A stretch of 64,000 nt of DNA from Streptomyces microflavus. GTDB taxonomy: Bacteria > Actinomycetota > Actinomycetes > Streptomycetales > Streptomycetaceae. The stretch lies in contig NZ_BMUG01000016.1 in NCBI RefSeq assembly GCF_014650075.1, positions 90,246 through 154,245 on the forward strand, given 5' to 3'. Shown here one piece after another: positions 8,661 to 17,200 of this stretch (position 1 is its first letter; each line of letters begins with the position of its first letter). The notes under the pieces were generated by a model. The model saw nothing but the letters and a program-made list of their open reading frames with translations. It searched no databases and was not told where the DNA came from. A program made the position numbers and the translations under genes.

Positions 8661-9140
8661 GAAAACGCTCCCTACCTCGGTGATGGGCGCCAACCCGACG
8701 CGCGCCGCACGCTGTTCATCCTGGCGGTGCGGGAATGGTGCGGGGCGGGCGTTCCGTCACCGGCACCAGACGCCAGCCACCCACCCCGGACCGGCAGCCT
8801 CCCACACCGAAGCACGTCGCAGAGTCGCACCGGCCGCGTGACCTTTGCGGGCAAGGCCACCTGGGAAGGAGTAGTCGCTTGTCGGCAGTTGACGGTCGGG
8901 CTTGACCCTGATGTTGCTGTCCACCATCGGGCACGTCACTGGCCCTGTCGCGGCCGCCGGCCTGGTGCAGAGGTACATGGGACGCCTGGTGCCGGGGGAT
9001 GTCTGGTGCTGTGACGCGAGAGGATTCTCCTTGGTGCCAGCGTCGTAGTGCTGGATGAAGGCGCCGGGAAGAAGGCGAACCCTGCCTCCTGGGTCATCCG
9101 GCACGGGCAGCCCGCTGGGGGCGGCGCTGCCGGCCCGCTT
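8661..9140. other. no supported gene
   Basis: Several short frames exist on both strands but none has a start with a ribosome site or a recognisable protein. A stretch near 8905-9048 on the plus strand could encode a hydrophobic segment and may be gene debris. Confidence 0.4.
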
Positions 9141-10493
9141 CTACTCGTGCTTCTTGCGTAGCAGCTGCCGGAGTGCGCCGCGCAGCCCCTTCTGCCTGCG
9201 CTGCACTGTCACGTCCGGCGCCTTGGAGGGAAGCGGCGGCGGGCTGAGGGGCGGGTGAAGGGGGAGCGGCGGAATCACTGGGCCGGTTGGTCGGCCGTCA
9301 CGGTCAGGGAGGGGACAGGTGGCACTCTGCGCCGTGGGGGACTGCGTGCCCGCTCCCGGAGCGCCGATCCCGGCTTCGGCCTGCGTCTGGGGCTGCGGGG
9401 GCGGAGGCTTCTTCTGCCGGGGCTGGGCAAGTTCCGGTGCGTGCGGCGACACAGGGGCCGCCGGTGAAGGACCGGACGTCGGCGCGGGAGCCGGGGGAGC
9501 CTGGCGGGAGGCGTGGAGTTCTCGTGCATCGGCGCGGCGCCTGCGCCAGCGGGCGCGTTGGACATCTTCCAGCGCCTGCATGACCTCCCGCGCCTCACGC
9601 AGGCTGAAGGTTGCCTTCGTCCCGGTCATCTGGTGCAGAGCCAGGGGTACCAGGCCCCAGCGGGTGGCGTCCGGCTCGGGCAGCGGGTGGCTGATCCGCC
9701 AGTCGTTCGGCCAGACCTTCCGCCGCCAGTCGGGGAAGTCCCACGCTTCGCCCTTCTCAGGGGCGTGGACGAAGTCGTGGACTCCGTAGGGGATCAGGAC
9801 CTGCTTGCCGTCGAGCCAGTAGACCCCGCCGCCCGCAGTGATCACGGCAAGCTGCTCCGCGGTCGGCGCGATCGTGGCGTGGACGGTCCTGTCCCGGCCG
9901 CGTGGGGCGACGGAGAGCTTTCCGCAACGGGCGAACTGCATCGGGTCCTTGGCCAGGAACCACACATGCGCCGCCCCGGGGCCGAACTGGGCGCGCACCG
10001 CCCGCTGCCGGGCGAGGATCCGGTCCGCGCCGGGCAGCGTACGGACATGCTCGATGACCACGGTCTGCTCAGCACCGCGCACCACGATGGCGGGCGGGTG
10101 CCCGGTGGCCGGCGGGTCGCCCTCGTCCTCGATCTCCGGGTCGCGAACAAGGACAAGGTCGACGGGCACGCCCGGCCACGCCCGCACGAGAGTGTCCCGG
10201 AGTTCGAGGACCACCTCGTCGTCCAGGCCGGCCTTCCGGCGCCGCTCAGCGGGAGCCGGGCATCCGGCGCTGGATTCATGCCGGAAGTGGGGCTGCTGTT
10301 TCGCCGTCGGGCTCAGAGCCCGTGCGATCAGGTCCTGGCCGCAGGCCCGGCATGCGTAGCGCCCGCGGATCGTGCCTGCGACGCCGTAGGGGCCGCGGGC
10401 CAGGCCGGTCTCCAGGCCCGCCCCCTTGTGCAGGCTCTCGATTAACTGCCGCGTCTTCCGGTCCCAGACCCAGTCGCTCATTCCCGTGATCAT
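9141..10493 (-). CDS. CoiA-like zinc-ribbon protein with Pro-rich tail
   Basis: 450 residues from ATG at 10493; a second ATG four codons later is equally possible. The N-terminal domain has YACRACGQDLIARAL...HFRHESSAGCP, the CxxCG...H...C ribbon seen in CoiA-like proteins. The middle holds a restriction-endonuclease-like stretch (VPVDLVLVRDPEIE, then TVVIEHVRTLPGADRI with a Glu in place of the ExQ motif) and a domain with VYWLDGKQVLIPYGVHDF. The last 130 residues are Pro/Gln/Ala-rich and probably disordered, ending in a basic helix (RRQKGLRGALRQLLRKKHE). It is a more distant relative of the two genes at 4789 and 6382 and is divergent from the TA pair. Confidence 0.55.
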   Translation of the reverse strand: MITGMSDWVWDRKTRQLIESLHKGAGLETGLARGPYGVAGTIRGRYACRACGQDLIARALSPTAKQQPHFRHESSAGCPAPAERRRKAGLDDEVVLELRDTLVRAWPGVPVDLVLVRDPEIEDEGDPPATGHPPAIVVRGAEQTVVIEHVRTLPGADRILARQRAVRAQFGPGAAHVWFLAKDPMQFARCGKLSVAPRGRDRTVHATIAPTAEQLAVITAGGGVYWLDGKQVLIPYGVHDFVHAPEKGEAWDFPDWRRKVWPNDWRISHPLPEPDATRWGLVPLALHQMTGTKATFSLREAREVMQALEDVQRARWRRRRADARELHASRQAPPAPAPTSGPSPAAPVSPHAPELAQPRQKKPPPPQPQTQAEAGIGAPGAGTQSPTAQSATCPLPDRDGRPTGPVIPPLPLHPPLSPPPLPSKAPDVTVQRRQKGLRGALRQLLRKKHE

Positions 10494-10627
10494 GCCGGTA
10501 CGTTCCGTATCTGCAAAGCGCGGGGGCGGAAGTCGGGCCAGCGCGGGGTCGCGCAGGAGGTGCCGTGGCGACACATGTGCCTCAACACGGCACACCCAAA
10601 AAGTATCCGTCCAAGTATGCTGAAGGC

Positions 10628-10861
10628 ATGAGTGACACAACCGTCAAGATCGACACGGAAACGCGGGACCGGTTCGCCGCCGTGGCCGCCGCTCGCGGAC
10701 AGACCGTCAAGGGCTATCTCGCCGCGCTGGCGATAGAGGAGGAGAACCAACTGACGCTAAAGCGCGCGACGGGCCTCTTCCGGGCCGCCGTGACGCGTCC
10801 GGGGTTCGCGGAAGCCTTCGACCGCGACTTCGGCGGCCTCCCTCAGCGCCGGGTGGCCTGA
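10628..10861 (+). CDS. antitoxin-like protein
   Basis: 77 residues starting at ATG 10628. MSDTTVKIDTETRDRF is a ribbon-helix-helix-like N-terminus (a short basic beta strand then a helix), as in many antitoxins, followed by a helical C-terminal region for toxin binding. The next gene starts four bases after the stop, a typical TA spacing. Likely a DNA-binding repressor of its own operon. Confidence 0.6.
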   Translation: MSDTTVKIDTETRDRFAAVAAARGQTVKGYLAALAIEEENQLTLKRATGLFRAAVTRPGFAEAFDRDFGGLPQRRVA

Positions 10862-10865
10862 CCCC

Positions 10866-11255
10866 GTGGATCTTCACGTCGACATCCGCTGGCTCCTCGA
10901 CCGCCAGGAGGAGCTCCTGGGCAAGGAGCTGACCGTGCGGGACTACTCCGCACTGGTTGCGGCCGTGGCCCGGCACCGCGTCAACACCCCCAGCCTGGAC
11001 GAGGGTGCGCCGGACGCCTTCTGGCGGGCTGCGGCCCTATTGGAGCAGATTGTGCTGCTGCGTCCGCTCCCGGTCCGCAGCGAGCTCTTCGGGTACGGCG
11101 TCGCCACGGCCTACATCGAGGCCTCCGGCGAGTCATTGGACGCACCCTATGAGTCCTGGCGTGACCTAATCATGGACATCCAGGCGCTGCGCTTGACGGT
11201 CTACGACGTAGCCGACCGTCTGCGCTCCTGGCGCTTGCCCGGAAGACCGACCTGA
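10866..11255 (+). CDS. Doc/Fic-like toxin component
   Basis: 129 residues from GTG 10866. The sequence DIRWLLDRQEELLGKELTVRDYSALVAAVARHRVNTP, then AFWRAAALLEQIVLLRPLP and AYIEASGESLDAPYE, follows the small actinobacterial Doc-like (Fic-fold) toxin pattern. The canonical HxFx(D/N)(A/G)NKR loop, expected near LRPLPVRSELFGYG, is degenerate and lacks the His, so catalytic AMP-transfer or kinase activity is doubtful. It is paired with the antitoxin-like gene just upstream. The family call comes from memory of the pattern, not from a search. Confidence 0.5.
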   Translation: MDLHVDIRWLLDRQEELLGKELTVRDYSALVAAVARHRVNTPSLDEGAPDAFWRAAALLEQIVLLRPLPVRSELFGYGVATAYIEASGESLDAPYESWRDLIMDIQALRLTVYDVADRLRSWRLPGRPT

Positions 11256-11350
11256 TGCCGCCGTAGAAACGCGAAGCGGGCCCCGTCGCCACAACGGAAC
11301 CCGCTTCCTAGCAATCGACTCTCGCGTCCAAGCTCTGAGTCGTGTCCGGT

Positions 11351-11708
11351 GAGGTGACCTCGCCGGGGTGATACCCGCAACACCCGCGAAGGGTGTTGTG
11401 GTCACCTCTACCCAGAATAGGCGTCCCGCCTGACGGAACGCCACCACTGGACTGTTCTTTCAGGTCACATCTGCTGGTCACGGCTCCCCTCTCAGGGGAG
11501 ATCCACCCATGTACCGCCCGCACCACTCCCTCCGCCGGCCTCCGGCGGTCCCGCCGGAAAAGTCCTCGGGCTCTCGTGTCACATTCGGCTTTCTGCGCGA
11601 CCTTGGGCTGGGTATGAAGATCATGCCCAGGTCCCTCCCTTCCAGTGCGCATCGCCTCACAGTCAGCCGCCCCCTAGGGGCGTTCGGGCACCTCGCGGAG
11701 GTGTCCGG
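11351..11708 (+). promoter_or_regulatory. hairpin-dense leader of the Rep-like gene
   Basis: No gene is supported between 11256 and 11708. The segment is packed with inverted repeats: GAGGTGACC/GGTCACCTC (11351-11359 and 11400-11408) enclosing CAACACCC/GGGTGTTG (11378-11385 and 11391-11398); CTCCCCT/AGGGGAG (11484-11490 and 11494-11500); and CCCCTAGGGG and CACCTC-GCG-GAGGTG just before the start. This density just ahead of a Rep-like gene suggests RNA-level control or an origin. Confidence 0.4.
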
Positions 11709-13328
11709 GTGAGGAAGCGGAGTGGTCGTCCGCCTCGGTACGCGGCGGTCCCGAACGAGACGATCGACGATGCGGTACAGCTGGATTTCATGGCGTTGGC
11801 GCTGCTGACGATCCTGCTGAGGCATCGGGACGGTTGGGACATCACGATGGCCCGGATCGGTCACCGGTACGGGTACGGCGAGGAAGCGATGGCCGGGGCG
11901 ATGGGTCTGCTCCAGGCCGCCCGCTACGTGGTCAAGGTCCGGTACATGCGGCGTGAGGGCAACCATTGGGCCACCGAGGTGGCCGTCTACGACGTGCCCG
12001 CCACCGATGACGAGGTGGACGACCTCCTGGCCGCGATCGAGGAGGAGAACCCGGACGCCCGCCGGATCGAGGTGATCCCGCCGACCAAGACCGCGATCGA
12101 GAAGGCCGCGAAGCGCCGGACCAAGATCGTTCCCCGACTCCGGGAATTCCGGGACTCGGGGCCGACCTGGGGAAACACGGTAAAACCGCAGGTCGTCCCC
12201 GAGTCCGGGGTTTCCCGGGACTCGGGGGACCCCGGAGTCACTAAGAAGACGAACAGCAAGAAGAAGACGAACAGCAAGAACCCTCCGGACCTCCGTCCGT
12301 CCGTCCCTGCGGGTAGTGGCGTGCGCGAGGCGCAAGCGCCTGCGGCGCGGACGGACGGACGGGGCGGCGGCATCGAGGAGGACCAGGAGGGCGGGCCCGT
12401 ACCGGCCGGGGGTAGCGGGCAGGGGGGTGGCGTCACCGACGACGCCACCCTGGAGCCCGGTGGGCCGGAGGCAAAGGCGGCAGCAACGGCGGGGGGTGTT
12501 CCTGCGGCCGGTCCGGTGCGGGTGGATGCCTCGCCCGGGGTGGGTCTGCTGCTCGCGATCGGTGCGGAGCAGCCTGACCTTCTGCTGACCGGCCGGACGC
12601 TGCGGGACCAGGGCGTCATGCTGACGGGCCTGCTGGAGGCGGGGTGGCCGGTGCCGCTGCTGCGGGAGCTGGTCATGCGCCCGCTGCCCGATCCGCTGCG
12701 CCGTAAGGTCGGCGCGGTGATCTCCGGCCGCCTCAAGGCCGCGGCCGCGATGCCGGTCCCCGGATCCGCAGCGGGCGCTGCTGTCCCGCGCCAGGCTCCT
12801 GCCCTGGAGGGCTCGGGCCCGGGGGAGCGGCGGTGGGAGGACGGGCCGACGCCCTCACCGGCCCGGTGGCAGGACATGCAGGAGGAGCGGGATCAGCTGC
12901 GGCGCGGTATCGACCGCCACCCGGGCTGCGAGGCCGATGACGGTCTGTGCCCGACGCTGGCCGTGGTGGGCGAGGCCCGGTGCGCGGCCCATCTGGGCTG
13001 GGCGCTGTGCCCGGGACCGGGGGTCGAGGGGTACACCTGCCCGGTCCGGACCCGTGACGGCGGTCAGTGCGCTACCTGCCGGGAGCAGGAGTACCTGCTG
13101 CACCTGGCCGAGACGCTGCCTGCCCGGGAGGCCGAGGACGGCATGTGCCCCGGCTACCACGGGCCCTGTGGCAGGCCGGCGGTCATCGCGGGTCTGTGCG
13201 GCCAGTGCCGCCTGTCCTCGCAGGCCGACCGTGACCGCATCGAGCGGGAGTGGGCGGCCGCCGCAGCCGCGGCCGTTGCGGCTGCTCAGGCAGAAGAAGC
13301 CCGGGAGGCGGTCCCGGCGCCGTTCTGA
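11709..13328 (+). CDS. Rep-like helix-turn-helix protein with Cys-rich C-terminus
   Basis: 539 residues from GTG 11709. Residues 1-100 form a winged-helix domain (RYAAVPNETIDDAVQLDFMALALL...DGWDITMARIGHRYGYGEEAMAGAMGLLQAARYVVKVRYM), a type common in Streptomyces replicons and mobile elements and reminiscent of initiator or DnaD-type domains. Residues 130-250 are a low-complexity linker with a Lys/Asn/Ser repeat; the coding DNA there contains palindromes (12130-12238). After a helical region (280-345) the C-terminus has Cys clusters (CEADDGLCP...RCAAH...CP...CATC...CPGY...CGRPAVIAGLCGQC), probably zinc binding. A frameshifted copy of the C-terminus lies at 14781. Replication initiation is inferred, not shown. 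Confidence 0.5.
   Translation: MRKRSGRPPRYAAVPNETIDDAVQLDFMALALLTILLRHRDGWDITMARIGHRYGYGEEAMAGAMGLLQAARYVVKVRYMRREGNHWATEVAVYDVPATDDEVDDLLAAIEEENPDARRIEVIPPTKTAIEKAAKRRTKIVPRLREFRDSGPTWGNTVKPQVVPESGVSRDSGDPGVTKKTNSKKKTNSKNPPDLRPSVPAGSGVREAQAPAARTDGRGGGIEEDQEGGPVPAGGSGQGGGVTDDATLEPGGPEAKAAATAGGVPAAGPVRVDASPGVGLLLAIGAEQPDLLLTGRTLRDQGVMLTGLLEAGWPVPLLRELVMRPLPDPLRRKVGAVISGRLKAAAAMPVPGSAAGAAVPRQAPALEGSGPGERRWEDGPTPSPARWQDMQEERDQLRRGIDRHPGCEADDGLCPTLAVVGEARCAAHLGWALCPGPGVEGYTCPVRTRDGGQCATCREQEYLLHLAETLPAREAEDGMCPGYHGPCGRPAVIAGLCGQCRLSSQADRDRIEREWAAAAAAAVAAAQAEEAREAVPAPF
12130..12238 (+). repeat. iteron-like GACTC/GAGTC palindromes inside the Rep-like gene
   Basis: Within about 110 bases the cores CCCCGACTCCGGG, CCGGGACTCGGGG, CCCCGAGTCCGGGG, CCCGGGACTCGGGGG and CCCCGGAGTC occur in alternating orientation. 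A less GC-rich stretch (GGGAAACACGGTAAAACC) separates two pairs. The DNA encodes a low-complexity linker, so the pattern is probably selected at the DNA level. Confidence 0.4.
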
Positions 13329-13827
13329 GCGGCCCCCGTCCCGCCCCGACCCCTACAGAGTTGGGGCGGACGAAGATCGCCCAGGGGCCCGGCGGGAGCC
13401 TCAGCGGCCGTAGGTCTGACGGCAGCAGAGCTGGGAGACCGCCCCGGATACGACTCCTCCGGCACTCCGGCACAGCGCCCGCATCTGCGGGACAGGGCCA
13501 GGAGGGCGGGGCCGGCAGGCCGCCGGGCCGGTGCCGGGCGGCGCTGCTGCGGCTGGGCGGCCCGGGTCCAGAAGCCGGCGCGGCCACACGGTGCTGGGGG
13601 ACAGCGGCGCGCGGCCGGGACGACGAGCCGCTACGGGCACCCTCGGGGTGGTCTGATTCGATCCGGACCACGTCCGACCGCCTGCGGGCTGGACGTCTGG
13701 CGCGAGTGCGTGCGGAGCGGCCGTTGCGGCTTGGGTGGGCCGGGGCGCCGGGGGGCCGGCCGATACGGCCACGCACCCGGTGAGGAGCACGGCGGCCACG
13801 GGGATGCGGGCACCTCGGACAGTGCCT
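13329..13827. other. no supported gene; probable gene debris
   Basis: About 500 bases between the Rep-like gene and a truncated minus-strand gene. A minus-strand frame at 13401-13799 begins with a lipobox-like LLTGC but has no ribosome site and a Pro-rich body, so I do not call it. Confidence 0.3.
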
Positions 13828-14037
13828 TCACCGAAGCCTCCGACTGGCTGGCCGGCGCAGGCGTACGAGCATGTCCAGAGCCACCTGACCTGCCGCGAGG
13901 CGGCGTTCGTTCCGGCGCTGATCCTTCGCGGGCTTGGCCTGGTACCGCTGTTGCAGCCATCCGCCCATTAGGGCTCCGCTGGCGCCGACGGTGGCCCCAA
14001 TCAACCCGAACCACCCTGCTGCCACTCTCGCGTCCAC
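13828..14037 (-). pseudogene. truncated paralogue of the 14093 membrane-anchored protein
   Basis: A 69-codon frame from GTG 14037. It opens with AAGWFGLIGATVGASGALMGGWLQQRYQAK, the single-helix anchor plus Gln/Arg coil architecture of the neighbouring gene (GLIGLGGALVGAGATFAGVVFQQRQQ). It breaks off into RRPASRRLR after DMLVRL, less than half the neighbour's length, so it is probably a decayed duplicate. Confidence 0.4.
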
Positions 14038-14092
14038 GGCGCCATGATGCCGACGGGGACCAGTCTGTGTGGGGCTGATCCCGTCTTTCGCT

Positions 14093-14626
14093 TCAGCTTT
14101 GAAGGAAGAAGGTGCTGTCCAAGAACTCTGCGAATCGAACGCGCAGGTCCTTCACAGCCGAGTTGCGTTGTGGGGCTGGCTCGTTCCGGAGGTAGGCACC
14201 TAGCGATTCGATCGAGTCCATGCACAGCCAGAGCGTGGCCTCGCGGCGCTCCATCTCGGGCCTCGTGTCTTCCGGAGGGTTCAGGAGCACGAAGAAGGCG
14301 TTCTGTTGCAGGCGCGACCGCAGTTCAGCGTCTGGGATGCGCTGCACGTTCAGCACGATCCGCGCCACTGCGTCGTGCTGACCCCGATACCGTTCGGCGC
14401 GCTCGGACTCAGTGAGGCCGTCGTTCCCCTGGCGCGCCACGCGCTGAAGCTCATACAGGTCAAACAGGATCGTGTCAGCCGCACCTGCGGTCTGCGCTTG
14501 CCGCTGCAGCCTCTTGGCGCTCAGGTCCTGCTGACGCTGCTGGAATACGACCCCGGCGAACGTCGCGCCAGCCCCCACGAGGGCGCCCCCAAGACCGATC
14601 AGGCCGACCAATATTTCGGTTTCCAC
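14093..14626 (-). CDS. membrane-anchored coiled-coil protein
   Basis: 177 residues from GTG 14626, which has GGAGG nine bases upstream; the longer frame from 14707 has no such site. One N-terminal transmembrane helix (LVGLIGLGGALVGAGATFAGVVF) is followed by a helical Gln/Arg-rich region and a soluble domain with DTILFDLYELQRVARQG and TLWLCMDSIESLGAYLR. The protein is probably tethered to the inner membrane. The family is common in Streptomyces but of unknown role. It ends near a truncated paralogue. Confidence 0.55.
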   Translation of the reverse strand: METEILVGLIGLGGALVGAGATFAGVVFQQRQQDLSAKRLQRQAQTAGAADTILFDLYELQRVARQGNDGLTESERAERYRGQHDAVARIVLNVQRIPDAELRSRLQQNAFFVLLNPPEDTRPEMERREATLWLCMDSIESLGAYLRNEPAPQRNSAVKDLRVRFAEFLDSTFFLQS

Positions 14627-14780
14627 GTGGCAGATCCTCCTGGATCGGCCGATTTCCCGAGAGTGATTCTCTCGACTGCTCAATGCCCGCAGTCCGGTTT
14701 GGGACACCAGCCGCAGTCACTGCAGTAGGTGGGCGCGAGGCGGACGAGGACGACGCCGGACTGGACCGATCGGAAGGCCC

Positions 14781-15136
14781 GTCATCGAGACCGAGGACGG
14801 CACCTGCCCCGGCTACAACGAGCCCTGCGGCCGGGGCGTGGTGATGATGGGGCTGTACCCCCGGTGTCGCATGGCCTCGCAGGCCGACTGCGACCGCATC
14901 GGAGAAGGAGTTCAACGCGACCCGCGCCGCCGCCGCCGTCGCCGCGATCGCGGACCATGAGGGGCACACGGGCGAGCAGGAGCAGCCCGCGGAGCGGAAG
15001 CCCGAGGAGTACAAGCCGCAGGAAGAGGCCAAGGCGCACGAGGCTGCAACGCTCGAGGTCAAACTTGATGAGGAAGCCGCTTTCCGAGAGGCCGCCGAAC
15101 GCGCAGAGCGCGCCGAGCAGGACCGTGAGCGCGCCG
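14781..15136 (+). pseudogene. frameshifted copy of the Rep-like C-terminus
   Basis: Translation from 14781 gives IETEDGTCPGYNEPCGR...CRMASQADCDRI, matching EAEDGMCPGYHGPCGRP...CRLSSQADRDRI at the end of the 11709 gene. One extra G at about 14901 shifts the frame. The shifted frame continues as EKEFNATRAAAAVAAIADHEG and an acidic Glu/Ala-rich helix. It runs without a stop into the first degenerate repeat of CRISPR array 1 at 15137, so the array ends inside, or was joined to, this broken gene. Confidence 0.7.
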
Positions 15137-16385
15137 CCCGGGAGCGTGCCGTGCACGGGGAGCAGAGGTCGAAGGCATCACACAGCCGGGCGAAGTCGGG
15201 ACCATCCCCGCGTGCGCGGGGAGCAGCACCCGCGAGATGGGGTGCCGGGCCGGCCGTCGGGACCATCCTCGCGTGTGCGGGGAGCAGAACATCCGCACCC
15301 GCGCTGAGGACCTGGAGCCGGGGCCATCCCCGCGTGTGCGGGGAGCAGGACGATCAGCCGGTGAGCACCAGCACGAGCTGGGGACCATCCCCGCGTGCAC
15401 GGGAAGCACGGCCTGTGGGAGGTGGCCGTGCCCGAGCCGACGGGACCATCCCCGCACGCGCGGGGAGCAGTTCGCGAGCGACTTCGCGAGCTGCGGCGCA
15501 CCGGGACTATCCCCGCACGCGCGGGGAGCAGTGACGCCGGCCAGGAACCAGGGCGAACTCGGCGGGACCATCCCCGCGTGCACGGGGAGCAGGCCACCCC
15601 GTACATGGCGCCCATGTCCCGCTCGGGACCATCCCCGCGTGCACGGGGAGCAGCCGAGGTAGACGTAGGGCTGCGTCAGGATCGGGGGACCATCCCCGCG
15701 TGCACGGGGAGCAGATCGGCCCGTTCTCCGGCCTGGACCTGAAGATGGGACCATCCCCGCGTGCACGGGGAGCAGCTCGCCATGTTTGTGAAGCATGGGG
15801 GCTTTTCCGGACCATCCCCGCGTGCACGGGGAGCAGGTCCAGTCGCCCTTCTCCCAGGAGTGGCCCACGGGACCATCCCCGCGTGTGCGGGGAGCAGGTC
15901 CAGTCGCCCTTCTCCCAGGAGTGGCCCACGGGACCATCCCCGCGTGTGCGGGGAGCAGATCAGCTCACAGAGTGGGCAGGGGGCCGTCATGGGACCATCC
16001 CCGCGTGTGCGGGGAGCAGCCTAGGGGCGGATCGCCGTGATCGCGGCGGCAGGGACCATCCCCGCGTGTGCGGGGAGCAGGCCCCGACCCGGAGTGGAGT
16101 CCGGATCAGGGCCGGACCATCCCCGCGTGTGCGGGGAGCAGCGGACGCGCATCGGAGACGCCTCGTCAGCCGAGGGACCATCCCCGCGTGTGCGGGGAGC
16201 AGGCCGCCGCGATCTCGCGGTCCAGCTTTCGGGTGGGACCATCCCCGCGTGTGCGGGGAGCAGGCGGGGCTCGGCAAGGCCGGACCCATCCCAGTGGGAC
16301 CATCCCCGCGTGTGCGGGGAGCAGAGCCTCGTCCAGCTGCCCCACGACCAGGCCTTGGGACCATCCCCGCGTGTGCGGGGAGCAG
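15137..16385 (-). CRISPR. CRISPR array 1, type I-E repeats, 21 repeats / 20 spacers
   Basis: 29-base repeats every 61 bases with 32-base spacers and no break in phase from 15137 to 16385. In crRNA sense (minus strand) the repeat begins CTGCTCCCCGCG and ends GCGGGGATGGTCCC, with a variable loop triplet. The leader is at the right (16386 on). The first repeat (15137-15165) has a degenerate outer half, as expected of the leader-distal end. Two adjacent spacers (15837-15868 and 15898-15929) are identical. The spacer at 15410-15441 recurs in array 2. Confidence 0.97.
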
Positions 16386-16460
16386 ACTTCCTGACCTGCA
16401 GCGTTACAGAGGAAAGCGCGATTCTCGAGCACTTTCACCGAATGCGACATACCGGCCATA
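16386..16460 (-). promoter_or_regulatory. leader of array 1
   Basis: Starts CTTCCTGACCTGCAGCG just after the last repeat, with GATTCTCGAGCACTTTCA at 16420-16437. The same blocks flank the other four arrays. It should contain the crRNA promoter and the spacer-integration signal. Confidence 0.75.
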
Positions 16461-16503
16461 CTTTCAGCACCGTTCTCCGCTCTTCGCAGCTGTACGTCCC
16501 GTC

Positions 16504-17023
16504 GAGACTATCCCCGGGGGCCCTCAGGGCAGCGAGGTCGCCGACTGAAGGACGCGACGTCGCTGAGACCGTCCCCACGGGCCCGACGCAGTCCATCGGT
16601 GAGATGGGGGCGGGCAGCAGGCGGGGACCATGCCCGCGTCCGTTGGGAGCAGTTGACGCTGCGGGCCTGCCGGACTGCTCACCCGGACTATCCCCGCGTG
16701 CACGGAGAGCAGGAGGACATGGTCGGCGGCCGCCAGCTGCGCCTGGGACCATCCCAGCGTGCACGGGGAGCAGTCCGCAGGTCAGAAGTGGTGTGCCGAA
16801 CATGCAGGGACTATCCCCGCACGCGCGGGGAGCACTCGCCAACCACGGGCTCGCCGGGTCGGAGTTCGGGACCATGCCCGCGTGCCGTGCACGGGAAGCA
16901 CGGCCTGTGGGAGGTGGCCGTGCCCGAGCCGACGGGACCATCCCCGCACGCGCGGGGAGCAGGGTCTTCTTCGAGCCGAGCCACGCCTCAAGGAGGGACC
17001 ATCCCCGCACGCGCGGGGAGCAG
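16504..17023 (-). CRISPR. CRISPR array 2, degenerate, 9 repeats / 8 spacers
   Basis: Repeats start at 16504, 16565, 16624, 16684, 16745, 16807, 16868, 16934 and 16995. The two leftmost are strongly decayed (only GAGAC-ATCCCC-type remnants) and several others carry substitutions. The repeat at 16868 is 34 bases long and looks like two half-repeats joined. Spacing varies by one or two bases, unlike array 1. The segment 16887-16962 is identical to 15395-15470 in array 1. The array has its own leader, but it looks old. Confidence 0.85.
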
Positions 17024-17100
17024 CTTCCTGACCTGCAGCGTTATGGAGGGAGGGTGCGATTCTCAAGCACTTTCACCGAATCCGGCATAGCGGTCAAGCT
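17024..17100 (-). promoter_or_regulatory. leader of array 2
   Basis: CTTCCTGACCTGCAGCGTTA follows the last repeat, then GATTCTCAAGCACTTTCA at 17058-17075 and CCGGCATAGCGGTCAAGCTG, closely matching the array 3 leader. Confidence 0.7.
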
Positions 17101-17200
17101 GTCAGTCACACCCTTCCGCTGTTCCGTCTGTAGTCCCGTCAATACCAACGATGGGCCCACAGGAATCGAGGGCTTGGCGGCCGAACTCGCCGGCGATGTC

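Noticed and set aside
8757..9104. Minus-strand 115-codon frame
   Set aside because: Irregular composition, no recognisable domain and no start signal.
11478..12335. Minus-strand 285-codon frame over the Rep-like gene
   Set aside because: Antisense shadow; the plus strand encodes a coherent winged-helix protein.
13401..13799. Lipoprotein-like frame with LLTGC
   Set aside because: No ribosome site, the signal peptide lacks a normal start, and the mature part is Pro/Arg-rich without a fold.
16386..17200. Possible extra small genes between arrays 1, 2 and 3
   Set aside because: These segments are the conserved leaders and decayed repeats; frames there are not protein-like.
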